From Roseiarcus sp963758335 (GTDB lineage Bacteria > Pseudomonadota > Alphaproteobacteria > Rhizobiales > Beijerinckiaceae), in NCBI GenBank assembly GCA_963758335.1, contig CAVWVF010000004.1:1302001-1366000 (forward strand): a stretch of 64,000 nucleotides of DNA, given 5' to 3'. The notes below the pieces were generated by a model. The model was not told the origin of the DNA. It made no database searches and saw only the letters and a list, made by a program, of their open reading frames with translations. A program made the position numbers and the translations under genes. Numbering within the stretch: position 1 is the first letter of the stretch; each line of letters opens with the position of its first letter. Shown piece after piece: positions 27,831-36,420 of this stretch.

Positions 27831-28703
27831 ATGTCTAACCGCGCGCTCGCTTCGGGCTCCGATGACAACACCATCTGGCTGTGGAACGTCAAAACGGGCG
27901 CCCAAAGCGCCCAATTCAAGGGGCACTCGGGTGCGGTCGCGACGCTGTGCGCGCTGCCCGACGGACGGCTCGCTTCGGGCTCCGATGACAACACCATCCG
28001 GCTGTGGAACGCCAAAACCGGCGCCCAGACCGCCCAACTCAATGGGCACTCGGCTGCGGTCAGGACGCTGTGCGCGCTGCCGGACGGACGGCTCGCTTCG
28101 GGGGCCAGTGACAACACCATCCGGCTGTGGGACGTCAAAACCGGCGCCCAGACCGCCCAACTCAATGGGCACTCGGCTGCGGTCAGGACGTTGTGCGCGC
28201 TGCCGGACGGACGGCTCGCTTCGGGGGCCAGTGACAACACCATCCGGCTGTGGGACGTCAAAACCGGCGCCCAAGCCGCCCAACTCAATGGGCACTCGGC
28301 TGCGGTCGCGGCGTCGTGCGCGCTGCCGGACGGACGGCTCGCTTCGGGCGCCAGTGACAACACCATCCGGCTGTGGGACGTCAAAACTGGCGCCCAGACT
28401 GCCCAACTCAATGGGCACTCGGCTGCGGTCGCGGCGTTGTGCGCGCTGCCGGACGGACGACTCGCTTCGGGCGCCAGTGACAACACCATTCGGCTGTGGG
28501 ACGTCAAAACCGGCGCCCAAGCCGCCCAACTCAATGGGCACTCGGCTGCGGTCGCGGCGTTGTGCGCGCTGCCCGACGGACGGCTTGCTTCGGGCGCCGG
28601 CGACAGCACCATCCGGCTGTGGGACGTCAAAACCGGCGCCCAAGCCGCCCAACTCAATGGGCACTCGGCTGCGGTCGCGACGCTATGTGCGCTGCTAGAC
28701 TGA
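27831..28703 (+). CDS. Seven-bladed WD40 beta-propeller built from near-identical 41-residue repeats
   Basis: A 290-residue protein consisting only of WD40 units. Each 41-residue unit (123 bp) has GHS at the start, LPDGRLASG, then DNTIRLWD and KTGAQ. Seven units carry the RLW(D/N) strand. The N-terminus begins inside a blade (NRALASG) and the C-terminus ends with the first strand of a blade (GHSAAVATLCALLD), so the two halves would close one propeller of seven blades. DNA units are almost identical, indicating recent amplification. The stop arises by GGA-to-TGA in what looks like a further, decaying unit. ATG at 27831 has TGAGG upstream; the frame also extends to a GTG at 27633. Function is unknown; such proteins scaffold interactions. 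Confidence 0.75.
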   Translation: MSNRALASGSDDNTIWLWNVKTGAQSAQFKGHSGAVATLCALPDGRLASGSDDNTIRLWNAKTGAQTAQLNGHSAAVRTLCALPDGRLASGASDNTIRLWDVKTGAQTAQLNGHSAAVRTLCALPDGRLASGASDNTIRLWDVKTGAQAAQLNGHSAAVAASCALPDGRLASGASDNTIRLWDVKTGAQTAQLNGHSAAVAALCALPDGRLASGASDNTIRLWDVKTGAQAAQLNGHSAAVAALCALPDGRLASGAGDSTIRLWDVKTGAQAAQLNGHSAAVATLCALLD

Positions 28704-28915
28704 CGGCTCTCTTCGCCACCGTCGGCGATGGCCACCGGCCACTCAGGGCCGCGCTTGCAATGCCCCCGCGCTCCGCAGGATGCCCGCAACGCCTTCATGG
28801 CTGATTTCGATTGCCTCTCGGCTGGGCCCCACCGCCTGTGCGGGCCGGACGCCTGGTGACATTGTTGTAGGGCTATGGCATAGCCGCCTGGATCGAACCG
28901 CAAGGAAACCCTGCA
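28704..28915. other. Interval with decaying WD40 unit and HU promoter region
   Basis: The first 30 bases continue the WD40 repeat pattern after the stop, with substitutions. The rest has no recognisable feature and leads to the HU gene. Confidence 0.5.
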
Positions 28916-29191
28916 ATGAACAAACGCGAAATCGTTGAAAAGCTCGCGGAAGCGCATCGCATGCGCAAAGTGGAGGCCAAGTCGATCGTCGACGACTTCT
29001 TGAAGAACATCGTGGACGCGGCCGCGAGCGGCGGAGAGGTGTCGCTGCCCGGGTTCGGGAAGTTCAAAGTCAAGGCGAAGCCGGAGCGCGAAGGCCAAGA
29101 CCCGACGAGCGGAGAGAAAATCACGATTGCGGCGTCAAAAAAGCTTATCTTCGAGGCCGCCAAGCCGGTCAAGGACCTCCTGATCCGTTGA
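28916..29191 (+). CDS. HU-family DNA-binding protein
   Basis: A 91-residue histone-like protein of the HU/IHF family, which bends DNA as a dimer and shapes the nucleoid. It begins MNKREIVEKLAEAHRMRKVE. The beta-arm region contains GGEVSLPGFGKFKVKAKPER, and the tip shows the sequence DPTSGEKI, with TSG where many HU proteins have RTG-NPxTG. It ends KPVKDLLIR. The length is standard. ATG at 28916 follows AAGGAAA. The gene is single and complete; specific assignment to HU-alpha, HU-beta or an IHF-like paralogue is not possible. Confidence 0.9.
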   Translation: MNKREIVEKLAEAHRMRKVEAKSIVDDFLKNIVDAAASGGEVSLPGFGKFKVKAKPEREGQDPTSGEKITIAASKKLIFEAAKPVKDLLIR

Positions 29192-29262
29192 GCCGAAGGA
29201 CCGGCGAAGCAGAGTTGGCGTGTTGGCGACGCGTCTTTGAAGAAACCGAATGACTGGTCCCG

Positions 29263-30294
29263 CTATGGGGCCGTCCAGTCGAGCACGATCTTGCCGCAGT
29301 CGCCCCGGCGCATGGTCTCGAAGCTCTCGAGGAAGCGGCTCGCCGGCAGGCGGTGGGTGATGACCTTGCGCACGTCGAGCCCGCTTTCCAGCATGGCGAT
29401 CATCTTGTGCCAGGTCTCGAACATCTCGCGGCCGTAGATGCCTTTCAGCGTCAGCTGCTTGAAGATGACCTTGTTCCAGTGGACCAGGGTCGGCTTGGCC
29501 GGCAGGCCGAGGAGGGCGACCCGGCCGCCTGTGACGACCGAGTCGATGAGCTGATCGAACGCCGCCGGCGCGCCGCTCATCTCGAGCGCGACGTCGAAGC
29601 CTTCCGTCATCTTCAGCCGGCTCATCGTCTCTCTGAGGTTCTCCTTCGACACGTCGACCGCCACCACGTCGGCGACCTCGGTCGCCAGCGCGAGCCGCTT
29701 CGGATTGACGTCGGTGACGACAACGTGCCGCGCCCCGACATGGCGCGCGACGGCGCCCCCCATGATCCCGATCGGACCCGCCCCGGTGATCAGCACGTCC
29801 TCGCCGACGAGGTCGAAGGAAAGGGCGGTGTGGACCGCGTTGCCGAGCGGATCGAGGATGGCGCCCAATTCGTCGTCGACGTCGTCGGGCAAGGGCACGA
29901 TGTTGAACGCAGGCACCCGCACGTATTCCGCGAAGGCGCCGGGGATGTTGACCCCGATGCCACGCGTCTCGGGATCGAGATGATAGCGCCCGCCGCGCGA
30001 TGCCCGGCTGCGCATTCCGATGACGTGGCCCTCGCCCGAGACGCGCTGGCCGACCGCGAGCCGGCGCACATTCGCCCCGGCCGCAGCGATCTCGCCCGCA
30101 TATTCGTGGCCGATCGTCATCGGCGTCGGGATCGTCTTTTGCGCCCATTCGTCCCAGTTGAAGATGTGCACGTCGGTGCCGCAGATGCCGGTCTTGTGGA
30201 CCTTCACCAAGACGTCGTCGGGGCCGATCGAGGGGACCGGCTCGTCGCTCAGCCAAAGGCCGGGCTCGGGCTTCTGCTTGACGAGGGCTTTCAT
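29263..30294 (-). CDS. tdh: L-threonine 3-dehydrogenase
   Basis: A 343-residue zinc-dependent medium-chain dehydrogenase (E. coli Tdh is 341). It oxidises L-threonine to 2-amino-3-ketobutyrate with NAD+. Visible landmarks are the catalytic zinc motif KTGICGTDVHIFNWDEW, GHEYAGEI, the NAD-binding GAGPIGIMGGAVARHVGA and the C-terminal YGREMFETWHKM. Its partner kbl lies 57 bp upstream on the same strand, and the order kbl-tdh matches the classical operon for threonine conversion to glycine and acetyl-CoA. The frame is intact. Confidence 0.94.
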   Translation of the reverse strand: MKALVKQKPEPGLWLSDEPVPSIGPDDVLVKVHKTGICGTDVHIFNWDEWAQKTIPTPMTIGHEYAGEIAAAGANVRRLAVGQRVSGEGHVIGMRSRASRGGRYHLDPETRGIGVNIPGAFAEYVRVPAFNIVPLPDDVDDELGAILDPLGNAVHTALSFDLVGEDVLITGAGPIGIMGGAVARHVGARHVVVTDVNPKRLALATEVADVVAVDVSKENLRETMSRLKMTEGFDVALEMSGAPAAFDQLIDSVVTGGRVALLGLPAKPTLVHWNKVIFKQLTLKGIYGREMFETWHKMIAMLESGLDVRKVITHRLPASRFLESFETMRRGDCGKIVLDWTAP

Positions 30295-30351
30295 GCGGGC
30301 TCCGTTGTAGACGTGGTCGCTGACCGCGTCAGCCGCGCTCAGCGAGCGCGG

Positions 30352-31554
30352 CTACAGTATACCGAGGGCCTTCCCTGCATCCGCAAAGGCCGAGATGGCG
30401 AGGTCCACGTCTTCGGCCGTCAGCGCCGCCGACATCTGGGTGCGGATGCGCGCCGCGCCCTTCGGCACGACGGGATAGAAGAAGCCCGCCACATAGACGC
30501 CGCGCTCGTCGAGCGCCTTGGCGAGGTCCTGCGCGAGCCGCGCCTCGCCGAGCATCACCGGAATGATCGGCGTCACGCCGGGCAGCGCTCTGAAGCCCGC
30601 CGCTTCGATCCCGGCGCGGAAGCGCCGCGCATGGGCCTTGAGCAGCGCGCGGCGGTCGTCGGCTTCGATCACGATTTCGAGCGCCTTCAGCGCCCCGGCG
30701 GCGACCGGGGGGCTGAGCGAGTTGGAGAAGAGGTAGGGCCGCGCCCGCTGGCGCAGGAGGTCGACGATGGCTTGAGCCGCGGCGACGAAACCGCCCAGCC
30801 CGCCGCCGAGCGTCTTGCCGAAAGTGCCGGTGACGATGTCGACGCGGCCGCCCGCGCCGGTCAGCGCCGGCGTGCCGCGGCCCCTCTCGCCGAGATGGCC
30901 AGTCGCGTGACAGTCGTCGACCAGCACCAGCGCCCCGTACCGGTCGGCGAGCGCGCAAATCTCCTGAAGCTTCGCGACATAGCCGTCCATCGAGAACACT
31001 CCGTCGGTCGCGATCAGCTTGAACCGCGCGCCGTCCCCGGCGGCCTCCTTCAGCCGGTCCTCGAGCTCGTTCATGTCGGAATTGGCGAAGCGGTAGCGCC
31101 TGGCCTTGGAGAGCCGCACGCCGTCGATGATCGAGGCGTGGTTGAGGCTGTCCGAAATGATCGCGTCCGCTTCTCCCAGGAGCGGCTCGAAGACGCCGCC
31201 GTTGGCGTCGAAGCAGGCGGCGAACACGATCGCGTCGTCCTTGCCGAGGTGTTTTGCGATCGCCTGCTCGAGTTCGCGGTGCAGTGTCTGCGCCCCGCAG
31301 ATGAACCTGACCGAGGCCATGCCGAAGCCGTACGCGTCCATCGCCTGCGTCGCCGCAGCGACAATCTCGGGGTGATTGGCGAGGCCGAGGTAATTGTTGG
31401 CGCTGAGGTTCAGCATCTCCCGCTGGCCCGATTCCGAGGCAACGCGGATGCGCCCGCCCTGGGGCCCCGCCAGCAGACGCTCGCGCTTGAATAGGCCGGC
31501 GGCGTCGATCTCATCGAGCGTCGCCCGGATATGCCTCAAGAACGCGTCAGACAT
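30352..31554 (-). CDS. kbl: Glycine C-acetyltransferase (2-amino-3-ketobutyrate CoA ligase)
   Basis: A 400-residue PLP-dependent alpha-oxoamine synthase (E. coli Kbl is 398). It cleaves 2-amino-3-ketobutyrate with CoA to glycine and acetyl-CoA. Family features are LSANNYLGLANHPEI, the VRFICGAQTLHRELE motif, DDCHATGHLGERGRGT carrying the PLP-contacting Asp-x-His, and TGTFGKTLGG with the Schiff-base Lys. The C-terminal domain is complete. It is the first gene of the kbl-tdh pair. The frame is intact. Confidence 0.94.
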   Translation of the reverse strand: MSDAFLRHIRATLDEIDAAGLFKRERLLAGPQGGRIRVASESGQREMLNLSANNYLGLANHPEIVAAATQAMDAYGFGMASVRFICGAQTLHRELEQAIAKHLGKDDAIVFAACFDANGGVFEPLLGEADAIISDSLNHASIIDGVRLSKARRYRFANSDMNELEDRLKEAAGDGARFKLIATDGVFSMDGYVAKLQEICALADRYGALVLVDDCHATGHLGERGRGTPALTGAGGRVDIVTGTFGKTLGGGLGGFVAAAQAIVDLLRQRARPYLFSNSLSPPVAAGALKALEIVIEADDRRALLKAHARRFRAGIEAAGFRALPGVTPIIPVMLGEARLAQDLAKALDERGVYVAGFFYPVVPKGAARIRTQMSAALTAEDVDLAISAFADAGKALGIL

Positions 31555-31654
31555 AGCGTCTCGCCGCCTCCGTGCATCTTAGTGTCCTTCGTGGTGACAT
31601 TTCCTTACCACAAAGCAGACGAAGGACCACGAAGTGAGAGCATGCGACGTCGCT

Positions 31655-32458
31655 TCACTCGCCCCAGTCGATCAGCGCCTCGCCGCGGTGGATCGCGTCC
31701 GTCTGCGCCGTCAGCCGGCCGTCCGCTTCGTGCAGGACGAGGCCCGGCGCGATTCGGAGCGGCGCCTTCGAGCCTTTGACTCCCGAGACGAGCAGCCGAT
31801 GTGCGGACGCGCCGGCGCGCGGGCGGACGGGCAGGAGCGCCAGCGCGCCGAGCCTGTCCTCCGCCGCCGTCAGGATCGCCGCCAGCGCGTCCGGGCGATG
31901 GATCATCACGAACCGCCCGCCGGGCTTGAGGATCGCGAGACACGCGGCGATCCAGCCGATGAGCGGCGCGGCGCCGGCTTTGCCCGCAAAGACATGCGCC
32001 CGCGCCCGGGCCCTGTCGGGCGAGACGCGAACTGTCCCGGGATCGAAGAAGGGCGGGTTGGTGACGACCGCGTCGGCCTCCTCGTCGCCGAGCCCCGCTT
32101 CGCGCCGCGCGCGGGCGTCGCAGACGTTGAGGCGGAGGATCCGCGCGCGTCCGGCCAATCCGTTGCGTTCGGCGTTGCCGGCGGCGAGGTTTGCGAGATC
32201 GGCGTCGATCTCGACTAGGTCGGCGCCGACGCGCGGCCGGCGGCTGAGGATTGCAAGGGCGACCGCGCCGACGCCGGCGCCGACGTCGGCGAATCGGCCT
32301 TCCGGAAAATCCGCTGCTGCGGCGAGCAGGGCGGCGTCGGTTCCGGCCCGGTGGCCGCGCTTCGGCTGGACGAGGGTCAGACGTCCGCCGAGCCAGGCGT
32401 CGCGAGACGACCCGTCCGGCCGTGACCCGACGCCGCAGCCGTCCGCCAACTCAGTCAC
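31655..32458 (-). CDS. TrmN6-like tRNA(Val) adenine-37 N6-methyltransferase
   Basis: The 267-residue SAM-dependent methyltransferase has the TrmN6/YfiC arrangement: an N-terminal segment LTLVQPKRGHRAGTDAALLA, then motif I ADVGAGVGAVAL, an acidic ribose-binding LVEIDADLANLA and the N6-adenine catalytic motif VTNPPFFDPG. This combination of a YfiC-like N-terminus and NPPF is typical of enzymes methylating A37 in tRNA1(Val). Its start overlaps the DUF2007 stop by 8 bp, implying coupled translation. The substrate is inferred from family. Confidence 0.8.
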   Translation of the reverse strand: MTELADGCGVGSRPDGSSRDAWLGGRLTLVQPKRGHRAGTDAALLAAAADFPEGRFADVGAGVGAVALAILSRRPRVGADLVEIDADLANLAAGNAERNGLAGRARILRLNVCDARARREAGLGDEEADAVVTNPPFFDPGTVRVSPDRARARAHVFAGKAGAAPLIGWIAACLAILKPGGRFVMIHRPDALAAILTAAEDRLGALALLPVRPRAGASAHRLLVSGVKGSKAPLRIAPGLVLHEADGRLTAQTDAIHRGEALIDWGE

Positions 32459-32675
32459 GGCGCAGTTCGGCGGCGAGGCCTGCCTCGGTCAGGAGCCGGC
32501 GCGCCCGCGCTTCGTCGCGCGCCTCGACCAGAATCCGCCTCGGCAGGAATCCGAGCGAACCCTCGACCGCGGCCATGTGCTGGTCGGCGATAAAGAAGCC
32601 GACGCCCGCCGCCCTCAGAAGCGATTCGATCGCGCTGATGAGGACGAGGTCGTTGGTGCGCAGTATTTCGATCAA
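32451..32675 (-). CDS. DUF2007 small protein
   Basis: A 74-residue protein matching the DUF2007 (putative signal-transducing) family. It begins MIEILRTNDLVLISAIESLL, with ADQHMAAVEGSLG in the middle and PRRILVEARDEARARRLL near the end. This forms a compact ferredoxin-like fold of unknown role. It overlaps the TrmN6-like gene and diverges from the polyprenyl synthase gene, an arrangement that recurs in Hyphomicrobiales. The frame is complete. Confidence 0.82.
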   Translation of the reverse strand: MIEILRTNDLVLISAIESLLRAAGVGFFIADQHMAAVEGSLGFLPRRILVEARDEARARRLLTEAGLAAELRRD

Positions 32676-32759
32676 TGGCGAACCTCGGGGGGCGCACTTG
32701 CCGCGTCGTATCGGCGTCTTTATGGTCGAACGACGGGGGCTGGCAAGGGAAAGCAGCTC

Positions 32760-33773
32760 GTGGGTGTTGTCGTTCCGCTAGGAGAGAGGCCGGTCGATCG
32801 TCTGATCGAGCCGCTGACGACGCTCGTAGCAGACGACATGGAGAGGGTGAACCAGACAATTCTTTCGCGGACCGGATCGGACGTCGCGATGATCCCGGAG
32901 GTCGCCAACCATCTCATTTCGTCCGGCGGCAAGAGGCTGCGCCCGATCCTCACGCTCGCCGCCGCGGGGTTGTGCGACTATGCCGGATCGGGCCACGTCA
33001 AGCTCGCCGCCGCGGTCGAATTCATGCACACCGCGACGCTCCTGCACGACGACGTAGTCGACGAAAGCGACATGCGGCGCGGCAAGGCGGCGGCGCGGGT
33101 GCTGTGGGGCAACGAGGCGAGCGTGCTCGTCGGCGACTTTCTGCTCGGCCAGGCGTTCAAGATGATGGTCGAGGTGGGCTCGCTGTCCTGTCTCGAAGTG
33201 CTGTCGCACGCCGCCGCCGTGATCGCCGAGGGCGAGGTGATGCAGCTGTCGGCCGCCAAGGACACCGAGACGACCGAGGACGCCTATCTCGCCGTCATCC
33301 GCGCCAAGACCGCCGCCCTGTTCGCCGCCGCCTGCGAGGTCGGCCCGATTCTGGCGAACCGCCCCAGGGCCGAGGTCGCCGCCTGCCGCGGCTACGGCGC
33401 CAATCTCGGCATCGCGTTCCAGCTGATCGACGACGCGCTCGACTACGGCGGTTCGTCGGCCAAGCTCGGCAAGAACGTCGGCGACGATTTCCGCGAAGGC
33501 AAGATCACCTTGCCGGTGGTGCTTTCTTTCCGGCGCGGCACGCCGACGGAGCGCGAATTCTGGCGCCGCACGCTGGAAATCGGGGAGGTCGTCGAGGGCG
33601 ATCTCGAGATCGCGCTCACGACGATGAAGAAGCACCGCGCCCTCGACGATACGATCGAGCGCGCCCGCCACTACGGCGCCATGGCTGTCGACGCGCTGGA
33701 GCTCTTCCCCGCCTCGCCCTGGAAGCACGCGCTGCGCGACGCGGTCGAGTTCGCGGTCAGCCGCGCGCATTGA
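32760..33773 (+). CDS. Long-chain all-trans polyprenyl diphosphate synthase (octaprenyl/decaprenyl type)
   Basis: A 337-residue trans-prenyltransferase that elongates farnesyl or geranylgeranyl diphosphate with IPP to the ubiquinone side chain. The first aspartate-rich motif is LLHDDVVDESD and the second QLIDDALDYGG; SSGGKRLRPILTLAAA and FLLGQAFKMM are also typical of IspB/DdsA proteins. GTG at 32760 (protein starting VGVVVPLGERP) matches the usual N-terminus and has AAGGGA upstream; an ATG at 32838 would remove conserved residues. Chain length cannot be read. It diverges from the DUF2007 gene with about 85 bp between them. Confidence 0.88.
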   Translation: MGVVVPLGERPVDRLIEPLTTLVADDMERVNQTILSRTGSDVAMIPEVANHLISSGGKRLRPILTLAAAGLCDYAGSGHVKLAAAVEFMHTATLLHDDVVDESDMRRGKAAARVLWGNEASVLVGDFLLGQAFKMMVEVGSLSCLEVLSHAAAVIAEGEVMQLSAAKDTETTEDAYLAVIRAKTAALFAAACEVGPILANRPRAEVAACRGYGANLGIAFQLIDDALDYGGSSAKLGKNVGDDFREGKITLPVVLSFRRGTPTEREFWRRTLEIGEVVEGDLEIALTTMKKHRALDDTIERARHYGAMAVDALELFPASPWKHALRDAVEFAVSRAH

Positions 33774-33839
33774 GACCCATTCGAAGGCCGGGTTGCCGGC
33801 GCCCCCGCCGCGCCGCTCTCCCCAAATAGGCCTCGAGAG

Positions 33840-33862
33840 AAGCCCGGCCTACCGGCGGGCTT
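33840..33862 (+). terminator. Possible terminator hairpin after polyprenyl synthase
   Basis: Arms AAGCCCGGC and GGCGGGCTT pair with one mismatch around a 5-base loop, 67 bp after the stop. The following sequence is TTTGCGGGG, not a real T-run, so termination is only a possibility. Confidence 0.3.
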
Positions 33863-33913
33863 TGCGGGGAAGGGCAAGTAAGCCAACTTTAACCCAAGGC
33901 AGCGGCCCGCCGT

Positions 33914-34512
33914 TCAGGCGGAGAACCTTGTGCCGGTAAAGACGAAATTGGGAAATGTGGCCACCACGTTGCCGTTGAGATCGTACTGTGTAGTGGTAGC
34001 CTTCCCGGAGAAGGTCTTCCCGTCCCCGGCCACTGTGATGGAACCGTGGTGTCGACGCTTCCGGCGGGATTGCCGCTGGCGTCCATGGCCCAATTCCTCT
34101 GGCGGAACGGGTAGGAATTGTGGCCTGTCTGGGTGTAGGTTCCCATTCCAGGGCTGTACGTAAAACCGCCATTCGCAGCCGCGTCGACATCGTCGTTGCC
34201 CGTGACGACGAACCCGCCTTCCGAGATCGCGAATTTGAAATAGAGAGCAATGGGGAGACCCACCTGGACCGGGATCGTCATGTCCCAAAGGCCCAGGAGC
34301 GGGTTCTGCTGCCCCGTCCCCTCGAAGGCTTTCGCGGGCTTCGAGACGCCCATGAACGCAAGCGCGCCCGCGCCGAGCAGCACCGAGCTGTCCGGTCGCG
34401 CGATCCAAGCGACGAAATTGTCCGGAGTCTTATTGTGGAGCCATCGCGCCAGGATGTTCGGGTCGTCGCCATGATCGGCCGCGCAGAGCTCCGCGATCGA
34501 CCTTCGGAGCAC
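33914..34512 (-). pseudogene. Chimeric gene scrap: GNAT N-terminus joined to an exported-protein fragment
   Basis: The first 48 residues (SIAELCAADHGDDPNILARW, NKTPDNFVAWIARPDSS) match the N-terminal helices of GNAT-type acetyltransferases. They then run in frame into GAGALAFMGVSKPAKAFEG, which looks like the end of a signal peptide. A Gly/Thr-rich beta protein follows (WDMTIPVQVGLPIALYFKFA, GGFTYSPGMGTYTQTGHNSY). Near 34070 the frame shifts and finishes ITVAGDGKTFSGKATTTQYD to VFTGTRFSA. The N-terminal side stops at the left end of IS66 copy 2. It is most likely two unrelated gene remnants fused by deletion. The second family is not recognised. Confidence 0.6.
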
Positions 34513-34530
34513 GACGCATGGCTCTTCGGC

Positions 34531-36265
34531 GTCACCGGGGCGAATTTCCGGGCGGCGTTAGCTTGGGGCGGGCCTGACGAGAGTTGCGAGATCGGGGATT
34601 TCGGGGCCTGGAATGGCGAGGCGAGCGCCGAGATAGTCGAAGAAGGGGATTTTGAGCTTCCTGCAGGTCTTGGCGAGCCCGAGCATGACGTCGCGGGCGT
34701 CGCGGTCTCTGTCGCTGAGGGTCCCGCCGGAGATTTTGCGCTTGGTGACGAAGACGCGGATGTCGTTTTCCGAGGCGTTGGTGTGCAGCGGAATATGGGG
34801 ATGGTCGAGGACGCGCAAGAGATCGTCCTTGAGGCGAAAGAGGCGCCTGAGCAGGCTGTCGAGGGTGGCGTAGCCGGTTCTGGAGCGGTTGAAGATGCGG
34901 TCGAACTGCGCCCGCAAACGCTCGGCTTTCTCGAGGCTCGGGGCGAGCTTGTATTCTTTTAAGGCGCGATAGAACCACCAGATCATGCGCCGTGCGACCT
35001 CGATCGCGTTGCGCTGCTTGTCGTTGGCGGGGATGAGCTTGTGGACCAGGCGTTCGGCGTGCACCCAGCACAAGGCGTGTTCGCCGACGCGGAACTGGCC
35101 GGCGCCGTCTGACACGACGATGGCTTGGCCGAGCAGGCCTTGCTCGCGAACGGCGCCCCACAGAGCACCCTCGCTGGCGACCCGCACCGGATCGGGGGTG
35201 ATCCTGAGATCGGCGAATCCGAGCGCGTTCAGATGGCTCGTCCAGTCTTCGTGAGACGCAAAAAGCCGCGTCGGATGGCCCGCGAGCGTGTCGATGAGGC
35301 TGAGGCTCAGATTGCAAGCCCGCATGTAGACGAGCGCCGCCTCGTTGACCACGTAAGAGGCCGCGCCGCCCAGGAGATTGCGCAGGAACGCCAGGCGGGA
35401 CTTGCTCGGGCCGGTTCGAAACGTGGTGAAGCTGTCGGAACCGATCTGGGTCGTCACGCCGCTCTTGCCTCGATGGCGGGCGCCGGTGTCGTCGACCGTG
35501 ACGAAGGAAGCGCTGCTCAATCCGGTCTTCAGCACCTCGGCGTCCTCAGCGCGGAACGTCTCGAGCTTGGCGGCCAGCAGGCGCACCACCTGGCGTTTCG
35601 AAATCACCACGCCGACGCCGTTCAGCAGCGCCAGAATCCGCTCGCAGGTCATCTGTCCCTGAAAGTGCAGCATCAAGATCAGGCGCTGAAGATGCGGGCC
35701 ATAGCCACCGACGATCCCGGGATCGAGCGGCGCGATCAGAGTCTTCCCATCCGGCGTTTGCCAGCGCTCGCGCCGATAGCGGGTCACCAAAGGATTCAGA
35801 ACCAAGTCCTGAACGACGATCTCTTCGTAGCCCTTGTGGCGGGAACCCGCTGGCGCGTCGACCTTCACCTCGATGGTTTGCGTGACCGTCAGCTTGTCCA
35901 GGTTGCTGCCGCGCCGCTGCGTCGACCGCCCGCCCTTGGGCGCGTTCGCTTGCGAATCCGGTCGGTCCGTCGCCTTGTCCATCCCCGAGGGTTTCTGCGG
36001 CGGCCGTGGCGGCAGTTTCTTCAATCGCGCCAGTTCGTCCTTGACCGCCTGATGCTCGACCCTCAGCTTGGCCAACGCCCCGCTCACCTTCTCGTACTCC
36101 GCCTGAAAGCGGGTCACTTCGCCAATCAAAGTGCGAACCAGGCCGATGAGCTCGGCCGGCGTCATGCGCTCAAGCGGATCACCCGAATCAACGGACATCC
36201 CCAGCTTGAATCATACTTTCCGACGCTTGACTCCCCCCTTCCGCCCGGAAATTTGCCCCGATTAC
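34531..36265 (-). mobile_element. IS66-family insertion element, copy 2, without target duplication
   Basis: It is the same length as copy 1 (1,735 bp) and almost identical in sequence. The left end reads GTCACCGGGGC instead of GTAACCGGGGC; the right end is identical to copy 1 (GCCCCGATTAC). The eight bases on the left (TCTTCGGC) and right (GAATTTGC) do not match, unlike copy 1. The element has therefore probably lost one original flank by recombination or adjacent deletion, consistent with the chimeric gene at its left edge. Confidence 0.88.
34558..36198 (-). CDS. tnpC: IS66-family transposase (TnpC), copy 2
   Basis: A 546-residue transposase, in frame and complete, identical to copy 1 except for Arg in AQFDRIFNRS and Asp in LSDRDRDARD. 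It has the same coiled coil, proline-rich linker, VTVDDTGARHRGKSG and ASENDIR motifs. With an intact gene and nearly intact ends it may still be mobilisable. Confidence 0.93.
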   Translation of the reverse strand: MSVDSGDPLERMTPAELIGLVRTLIGEVTRFQAEYEKVSGALAKLRVEHQAVKDELARLKKLPPRPPQKPSGMDKATDRPDSQANAPKGGRSTQRRGSNLDKLTVTQTIEVKVDAPAGSRHKGYEEIVVQDLVLNPLVTRYRRERWQTPDGKTLIAPLDPGIVGGYGPHLQRLILMLHFQGQMTCERILALLNGVGVVISKRQVVRLLAAKLETFRAEDAEVLKTGLSSASFVTVDDTGARHRGKSGVTTQIGSDSFTTFRTGPSKSRLAFLRNLLGGAASYVVNEAALVYMRACNLSLSLIDTLAGHPTRLFASHEDWTSHLNALGFADLRITPDPVRVASEGALWGAVREQGLLGQAIVVSDGAGQFRVGEHALCWVHAERLVHKLIPANDKQRNAIEVARRMIWWFYRALKEYKLAPSLEKAERLRAQFDRIFNRSRTGYATLDSLLRRLFRLKDDLLRVLDHPHIPLHTNASENDIRVFVTKRKISGGTLSDRDRDARDVMLGLAKTCRKLKIPFFDYLGARLAIPGPEIPDLATLVRPAPS

Positions 36266-36420
36266 GAATTTGCCGCGCAAGCCACTGAATTCGTGCGCCT
36301 TTTTTCAGGGTACAAAAGCGTTGAATCGGCCGAAAGGAGCAATATTCCCTGCTCTTTTCCCTGCAACCTGGGAATTCGGCCCGCCGCCGAGGCCGATTCC
36401 ATCGTCGCGCAGCGCCTGAC
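36266..36420. repeat. Gene-free DNA with CCCTG repeats right of IS66 copy 2
   Basis: CCCTG occurs at 36347 and 36359 (12 bp apart), followed by CCTGGGAATTC at 36367, with an inverted CAGGG at 36306. This is the same core as the arrays near the IS110 elements. There is no gene; alr ends at 36421. Confidence 0.55.

Noticed and set aside
27960..28700. CRISPR-like regular repeats
   Set aside because: The period is 123 bp, with no short repeat/unique spacer alternation. The units encode WD40 blades.
27323..29098. Long minus-strand frame with repeated peptide units across the WD40 gene
   Set aside because: The repeats are the reverse complement of WD40 codons. The plus-strand units carry the GH and WD signatures, so only that strand is coding.
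29353..31494. 713-codon plus-strand frame opposite tdh and kbl
   Set aside because: It spans two well-identified genes and their gap, with no recognisable domain; composition artefact.
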